Positions 5,685 to 9,559 of a stretch of DNA of 9,559 bases are shown here, piece after piece. The DNA is from Desulfovibrio sp. (GTDB lineage: Bacteria > Desulfobacterota > Desulfovibrionia > Desulfovibrionales > Desulfovibrionaceae): NCBI GenBank assembly GCA_020217165.1, contig JAIWOE010000144.1, positions 1-9,559 of the forward strand. The letters are read 5' to 3'. The notes under the pieces were generated by a model, which was not told the origin of the DNA, did no database searches, and was given only the letters and a program-made list of their open reading frames with translations. Numbering within the stretch: the first letter of the stretch is position 1; each line of letters opens with the position of its first letter. The translations under genes were made by a program, and so were the position numbers.

Positions 5685-6434
5685 CTACCCGATCCGGGCC
5701 AGGCGCGCAAAGGCCGGCTCATGCAGGGGCAGCAGGATGTCCGCCACATCGCGCACCTTGAGCATGGCGTCGTAGGCCGTATACGGATTCACGCAGGTGC
5801 CGGGCGGGATCACTTCCAGCTCCATGCCCCGCACCGCCGGCGGCGGATCGAAGTTCTCCAGGATGGTGCAGCATCCGGTGATGGCCGCCACACCCTGGGC
5901 CGTGTCCACCAGCACGGAGAGGCCGCCCTCGGTGTGGGCCGGGGTATGCATGACGCGAATGCCCGGCAGCAGCTCGCCATCCCCTTGCACCAGGCGAATC
6001 TGCCCGCGCTCCTCCACCTCCTCCAGGAAGTCTTCCAGGTAGCGATAGTCCAGGGGATGGGGGTTGTGCAGGTGTTCCAACTCCTTGGGATGCACATAAA
6101 TGATGGCGTTGACGCACTTGGCGTCGTTTTCGCAGTGGTCGTTGTGCAGATGGGTGTGGATGATCACCTCCACATCCTCGGGGGTCAGGCCGTGCTGGGC
6201 CAGGCCGCTTTCGAAGGTGTGAATGGTGGCGCCCAGGGCGGCCTCGCGGTCCGGGGAGATCAGGGGGTGGGACTCGCCGGTATCCACCAGGACGACCCTG
6301 TCCCCGCCCTTGATGAGCCAGGTGTAGATGGGAATGACGTAGGGCGTGCCGGCGTCATGCTGGTAGGTCATCATGGATTTGTCGAACCGTTTGGAACCCA
6401 TGACAATTGGATGGATGGTGTGGATGGCGCGCAT
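5685..6434 (-). CDS. Metallo-beta-lactamase-fold hydrolase, N-acyl homoserine lactonase-like, with altered metal ligand
   Basis: The 249-residue soluble protein has the fold's motifs in order: strand VVLVDTGESHP (47-57); the zinc motif HTHLHNDH with His95, His97, Asp99 and His100; HTPAHTEGG with His167; TGCCTILENF (186-195); and LLPLHEP with His238. Length and spacing resemble AHL lactonases such as AiiA. The residue that should be the metal-bridging Asp (TGD in most members) is Cys188 here, so metal content or chemistry may differ and lactonase activity should not be assumed. Alternatives include a thioesterase or glyoxalase-like hydrolase. The start has AGGA about 7 nt upstream and a good promoter of its own. 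Its stop lies 5 bp from the stop of the convergent methyltransferase gene. Confidence 0.85.
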   Translation of the reverse strand: MRAIHTIHPIVMGSKRFDKSMMTYQHDAGTPYVIPIYTWLIKGGDRVVLVDTGESHPLISPDREAALGATIHTFESGLAQHGLTPEDVEVIIHTHLHNDHCENDAKCVNAIIYVHPKELEHLHNPHPLDYRYLEDFLEEVEERGQIRLVQGDGELLPGIRVMHTPAHTEGGLSVLVDTAQGVAAITGCCTILENFDPPPAVRGMELEVIPPGTCVNPYTAYDAMLKVRDVADILLPLHEPAFARLARIG

Positions 6435-6475
6435 GGGGGATCCTGGGGGTTGAGGATGCCGTGGATGTATTGCGG

Positions 6476-6504
6476 AATATGGACCCGTCGCCCAGCCCGG
6501 TCAA
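6476..6504 (-). promoter_or_regulatory. Predicted sigma-70-type promoter of the metallo-hydrolase gene
   Basis: On the minus strand TTGACC (5 of 6 consensus) is followed after exactly 17 nt by CATATT (4 of 6). The expected start lies about 35 nt before the hydrolase ATG. This suggests the gene can be transcribed apart from the upstream nucleotidyltransferase-HD gene. A perfect 10-bp palindrome GAGGATCCTC (6509-6518) lies just upstream of the -35 and could be an operator. Confidence 0.55.
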
Positions 6505-6600
6505 GTCGGAGGATCCTCATTCAGCTGGTCCACCTGATCCATCCGGTATAGGGGGCAGGACAGCGCCTCGGCCAGGGCCTCGGCTATTCCCGCCTGCCCG
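6501..6600 (-). other. Out-of-frame coding-like tail after the nucleotidyltransferase-HD gene
   Basis: In the frame one base off the annotated frame, the minus strand reads on past the stop at 6584 as GIAEALAEALSCPLYRMDQ and a further ten residues to a TGA at 6501. Codons in this tail end mostly in G or C and the peptide looks like an ordinary helix. It could be the true carboxyl end reached by a one-base insertion, in which case the present sequence has a frameshift or an error near a G7 run (6615-6621) or the GCGGGCAGGCGGG stretch just upstream of the stop. It could also be chance in GC-rich DNA. Confidence 0.3.
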
Positions 6601-7774
6601 CGACCACCTCCAGGGGAGGCCCCCCCAGCAGCGCCTGCAGCCGGGCTTCCAGCTCCCGGGATTGCGCCAGGCGACGGGCAACAGCGGCCTGTGCCTCAGG
6701 ATTGTCCGCATACCGGCGCGCCTTGCGGCCAAAGCGTTCCTCCAGGGACACGTATTCGTTGCCGGCGGCGTACTTGTCTGCCAGGGCCAGCACCGCTGCC
6801 AGGAGGGCGGTTTCTTCGCCGTCGCCATCCGCACCGGGCAGGGGCGGCACGCCAGGATGCCGGGCAATGGCCGATTCCAGCGCCCCAAACCCGGCGTCGC
6901 GCACCAGGGCTGCACCAGCGGCGGCATGACCGGGCACGGTGCGCAAGATGTCATGCAACAGCCCGGCAGCGAAGGCCGCCTCGACATCAATGGCCTCTCC
7001 CCGGCGCCGCAGGGCCTCGGCCAGCCGCCCTGCAGCCAGGGCTACGGCCCGGCAATGGGCCACAATGTCCGGGCTGTGCTGATGCATCTGCAGCAGGGCC
7101 TCGGCCTCCGCCAGGGTGGGAATCTCCCGGCGTGGCAGCCAGGCCTCCAAGGCGGCGAGGTCTGCAGGCGTGTCCGCGTCCAGATGAATGCCGGCGTCGG
7201 CCACCGCCACCAGTTCCGCCGCACCGCAGGCGGCAAGGTAGCCCCCCAGACCGCCAGAACTGCCAGGATTGGCAGGATTGGCAGGATTGGCCCAGGCGAC
7301 AATCTCCGCCACCCGTCCCAGGCCGATGACGGGCGGGTGTCCGGTGCGGCCGTCGAATGTCGGCAACAGAATACGGCCAGGATGGGGATTGGCCTCCCAG
7401 GTCCGGCGCAACCGCAGGATGCTGGCGGCGCGGATGCAGGGAATATCCACCGGATGCAGGCAGGCCGCTCCGGAGCCCCCGGGCGTGGCGGCGGCCAGGG
7501 CGGTGAGCCCGGTCAGGATGGAGGTGAACATGCCCTCTTCAAAACGGGGATTATGTACCGTGGCCAGGCCCAGGCCAGCGGCGTGGGCCTGCACCTCCTC
7601 CCCCTGCGCGCCGGTGACCACCATGGCGGTCAGGCCGGCCTCACGGTGGGTCTCGGCAATACGCTCCAGGAAGGTCCGCCCCCCCAGCCGGGTCAGGGCC
7701 TTGCAGCCCCCCATGCGTTCGCCTTTGCCGGCGGCGAGGATCAGTCCGGCCACAGGAACGTGCTTTTGGCTCAT
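6584..7774 (-). CDS. MobA/MocA-like molybdenum cofactor nucleotidyltransferase fused to an HD domain
   Basis: The amino domain (about 7-210 of 396) is a MobA-like NTP transferase: GLILAAGKGERMGGCKAL (10-27) is the nucleotide-binding loop, with LAAG as in the CTP-using MocA rather than the LAGG of GTP-using MobA; HPVDIP (107-112) carries the metal Asp; TGHPPVIG (144-151) and HLDADTPADL (197-206) follow. The likely reaction is molybdopterin plus CTP to the cytosine dinucleotide form. The carboxyl domain (about 225-350) is an HD phosphohydrolase with complete ligands His240, His274-Asp275 in LLHDIL, and Asp333 in LADKYA; its substrate is unknown. The start, 25 codons inside the longest frame, was chosen because family homology begins there and GGGAG lies 10 nt upstream. 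A triple ANP repeat sits in the transferase domain. The carboxyl end may be frameshifted. Confidence 0.88.
   Translation of the reverse strand: MSQKHVPVAGLILAAGKGERMGGCKALTRLGGRTFLERIAETHREAGLTAMVVTGAQGEEVQAHAAGLGLATVHNPRFEEGMFTSILTGLTALAAATPGGSGAACLHPVDIPCIRAASILRLRRTWEANPHPGRILLPTFDGRTGHPPVIGLGRVAEIVAWANPANPANPGSSGGLGGYLAACGAAELVAVADAGIHLDADTPADLAALEAWLPRREIPTLAEAEALLQMHQHSPDIVAHCRAVALAAGRLAEALRRRGEAIDVEAAFAAGLLHDILRTVPGHAAAGAALVRDAGFGALESAIARHPGVPPLPGADGDGEETALLAAVLALADKYAAGNEYVSLEERFGRKARRYADNPEAQAAVARRLAQSRELEARLQALLGGPPLEVVAGRRE
7262..7288 (-). repeat. Three tandem 9-bp units encoding Ala-Asn-Pro repeats
   Basis: On the plus strand the unit GGCAGGATT occurs twice exactly (7271-7288), preceded by a copy with one change (GCCAGGATT). 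On the coding strand it gives ANPANPANPG at residues 163-170 and neighbours in the nucleotidyltransferase domain. The unit is a multiple of three, so copy change would keep the frame. It likely forms a loop that varies between strains. Confidence 0.85.
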
Positions 7775-7897
7775 GCTGTTCGTGCTCCCTTGTCCGCATG
7801 TCTGCAACCCTCCGGTTTTAACACAGGTACCGTGATGACGGAAGCGCACGCCTGGCAGCAGTCGAGGGGGAGAACCCCATCAATCCGGCCTCCTCCC

Positions 7898-7926
7898 TTG
7901 AGCTCTCGCCCCGGAGATGCTATGCT
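7898..7926 (+). promoter_or_regulatory. Predicted sigma-70-type promoter of the multi-PAS gene
   Basis: TTGAGC (4 of 6) and TATGCT (4 of 6) are separated by exactly 17 nt, giving an expected transcript start near 7933 and a leader of about 63 nt. It lies in the gap upstream of the divergent nucleotidyltransferase-HD gene. No equally good promoter was seen for that minus-strand gene in the same gap. Confidence 0.5.
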
Positions 7927-7995
7927 CTGGCGCTTGCGGACAACATCTTGAAACCTCCGGCTCCCACGGCGCCGGTCATCGTAAGGACTCCCGCC

Positions 7996-9559
7996 ATGGA
8001 CACCCGTCCCGCCGCCTCTCCCTCACCCGGTTCCTGGCAGGCGCTGGCCTTCGAAAAGGCCCCGGACGGCATGGCCGTTGTCCAGGATGGCAGCATCTTC
8101 TGTTGCAATCTGACGTGGCGCCGGCTGTGCCCAGTGCCCGATGTCCTGCCTGCCCCCCTCGCCGGCTGCATCCATCCCGACGATGTGGCCCTGATGCAGG
8201 ATTTCTGCCAGGCACAGTGTCTTCATCCCGAGCCGGAACGTCGGTTGGTGGTTCGCGCCGCCACTCCGCATGCCGGGGGCGAGGTCCGCTGGCTGGAGGC
8301 CACTGCCGCCAGCCTGCAGGCCGAGGAGGGGGGAAGCCCCACCGTCATGGTCTGCATCCGCCCTGCCCTCGACTGTCCTGACAAGGAATTCGCCAGCATC
8401 CAGCGGCAAGATGCCGCCCTCATGGACTTGTACCGGCAACTGGCCCAGGTCCGGCAGGAGCTGGCCCTGGCACGCAGCGACCTGCACCTGCGCGAAGCCC
8501 AGTTCCTGGACCTGTTCGAACAGGCCCCGGTGGGTATTTTTCTGACGGACTCCACGGGCCAGGCCCAACACATCAACCCCTTCATGGCCCGCATGGTAGG
8601 CGCGGCCACCGAAGAAGAAGCCCTGGTCCATTACCGGGACCTTGCCAGGGACCTGTACGTACACCCGGAGCGCCGCCAGGAGGCCCTGCAACTGCTGGCG
8701 CAGCAGGGGGCTGTCACCAATTTCGAATTCCAGGCCCAGCGGCTGGATGGCGAGCGCATCTGGATTGCCATGAATGCCCGGGTGCGTGACCGACAGCCCG
8801 ACGGCACCTTTCGCATCGACGGCTTTGCCCTGGATGTGACCGACCGCAAGCGGGCCGAGCAGGCCCTTGCGGAAAGCGAATCCCGCTACCGGGCGCTGTT
8901 TGTGGACAATTCCGTAGTCATGGCCCTGGTGGATCCGGACAGCGGCGAATTCCTGGACGTTAACAAGGCAGCCTGCGCCTTTTACGGCTGGTCCCGGGAG
9001 ACCCTGCTCACCATGCGGTTGTCGGATATCAACCTTGCCCCCCAGCAGACCCTGCAACGCGAAATGGCCGCGGCCCTGTGCGGCGGCAAGCGGTACTTCA
9101 CCTTCCGCCACCGGCTGGCCTCGGGGGAGGTGCGGGACGTGGAAGTGTACAGCGGCCCCATTGTGGTGCGCGGCAAGGCTTTCCTCTACTCCTGCGTCTT
9201 CGACATCACCGAGCGCGTGCAGGCGGAACATGCCCTGCGCAAGAGCCAGCAGCACTTGCGCCACATTGCGGACACCGTGCCCGGCGTCCTGTACCAATTC
9301 AAAAGGGATCCACAGGGAAACTACTCCTTTCCCTATGTGAGCGACCGCGCGCGGGACATGATGGACCTGCACCCGGCAGACATCATGCGCGATGCCAACG
9401 TGCTGCATGCCCGCGTCCATGAACAGGATATCGGGATGGTGTTCGAGTTGTCCGAGCGATCCGCCGCCTTGCTGGAGCCCTTTTCCAGCGTGCACCGCTT
9501 TACCCGCGCCAACGGCGAACTGCGCTGGCACAAGGCGGATTCCATCCCGGCCCTGCAGG
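7996..9559 (+). CDS. Multi-PAS sensor protein, incomplete at the window end
   Basis: The frame is open for 521 codons to the window edge. No signal peptide or membrane segment is visible, so this part is cytoplasmic. Four PAS-like units can be read. PAS1 (about 14-125) is degenerate. A charged, Leu-rich coiled coil follows at about 130-175. PAS2 (about 167-285) starts FLDLFEQAPVGIFLTD and ends with the PAC-like DVTDRKRAEQAL. PAS3 (about 294-410) has SRYRALFVDNSVV, FLDVNKAACAFYGWSRE and VFDITERVQAEHAL. PAS4 starts HLRHIADTVPGVLYQF at about 420 and is cut by the edge at ELRWHKADSIP. PAS domains sense ligands, redox state or light and pass signals to an output domain. The output, a histidine kinase, GGDEF/EAL or other, lies beyond the window. 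AAGGA stands 8 nt before the ATG. Confidence 0.9.
   Translation, partial: MDTRPAASPSPGSWQALAFEKAPDGMAVVQDGSIFCCNLTWRRLCPVPDVLPAPLAGCIHPDDVALMQDFCQAQCLHPEPERRLVVRAATPHAGGEVRWLEATAASLQAEEGGSPTVMVCIRPALDCPDKEFASIQRQDAALMDLYRQLAQVRQELALARSDLHLREAQFLDLFEQAPVGIFLTDSTGQAQHINPFMARMVGAATEEEALVHYRDLARDLYVHPERRQEALQLLAQQGAVTNFEFQAQRLDGERIWIAMNARVRDRQPDGTFRIDGFALDVTDRKRAEQALAESESRYRALFVDNSVVMALVDPDSGEFLDVNKAACAFYGWSRETLLTMRLSDINLAPQQTLQREMAAALCGGKRYFTFRHRLASGEVRDVEVYSGPIVVRGKAFLYSCVFDITERVQAEHALRKSQQHLRHIADTVPGVLYQFKRDPQGNYSFPYVSDRARDMMDLHPADIMRDANVLHARVHEQDIGMVFELSERSAALLEPFSSVHRFTRANGELRWHKADSIPALQ

Noticed and set aside
5685..6434. Naming the metallo-hydrolase a quorum-quenching AHL lactonase
   Set aside because: The overall pattern fits, but the bridging Asp is replaced by Cys and no quorum-sensing context is present.
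6407..7951. Open frame of 514 codons on the plus strand over the nucleotidyltransferase-HD gene
   Set aside because: It is antisense to a gene with unmistakable MobA-like and HD motifs, and has no recognisable domain.
8023..9531. Open frame of 502 codons on the minus strand over the multi-PAS gene
   Set aside because: The plus strand encodes several clear PAS units; the minus frame has no domain and the composition of a shadow frame.
1..9559. CRISPR array, tRNA, transposon ends or a known defence system
   Set aside because: No regularly spaced repeats, cloverleaf, transposase or terminal inverted repeats were seen; all well-supported genes belong to housekeeping, cofactor, methyltransferase/hydrolase or signalling families.

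Overview
The window is GC-rich DNA with tight coding and strong GC bias at third codon positions. It most resembles a deltaproteobacterial sulfate reducer of the Desulfovibrio type. This rests on the division cluster order mraZ-rsmH-ftsL-ftsI, an XdhC/CoxI protein close to a MobA-like nucleotidyltransferase fused to an HD domain, a divergent HD-GYP protein and a multi-PAS sensor. The taxonomic call is inference; no rRNA is present. No tRNA, insertion sequence, CRISPR array or phage gene was seen.

Left part (1-2118, minus strand): the start of the division and cell wall (dcw) operon, read right to left as mraZ, rsmH (mraW), ftsL and the first 36 codons of a probable ftsI cut by the window edge. 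Gaps between these genes are 9-19 bp. Upstream of mraZ is a sigma-70-like promoter with a perfect TTGACA -35. Just past its -10 is a three-copy 10-bp-period GTGGNA array that matches a MraZ autoregulatory box.

Middle (2119-4510): a roughly 300-bp non-coding stretch precedes a plus-strand HD-GYP phosphohydrolase with a changed HDxGK lysine. A strong hairpin separates it from a convergent xdhC-like gene for molybdenum cofactor maturation.

Right part (4511-7774): a plus-strand methyltransferase with the marks of a class I protein arginine methyltransferase is divergent from xdhC. It runs tail to tail, with 5 bp between stops, into a metallo-beta-lactamase-fold hydrolase whose bridging Asp is replaced by Cys. 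Upstream of the hydrolase on the same strand is a MobA/MocA-like nucleotidyltransferase-HD fusion. XdhC plus a MocA-like enzyme suggests a locus for equipping a xanthine dehydrogenase or aldehyde oxidoreductase family enzyme with its molybdenum cofactor. How the methyltransferase and the hydrolase fit is unknown.

Right edge (7898-9559): a plus-strand promoter and a long multi-PAS signalling protein that is still open at the window end, so its output domain is not visible.

The most unusual items are the PRMT-like enzyme, the Asp-to-Cys change in the hydrolase, the altered HD-GYP signature, the MraZ box, and a possible frameshifted tail on the nucleotidyltransferase-HD gene. I saw no clear defence system or mobile element.
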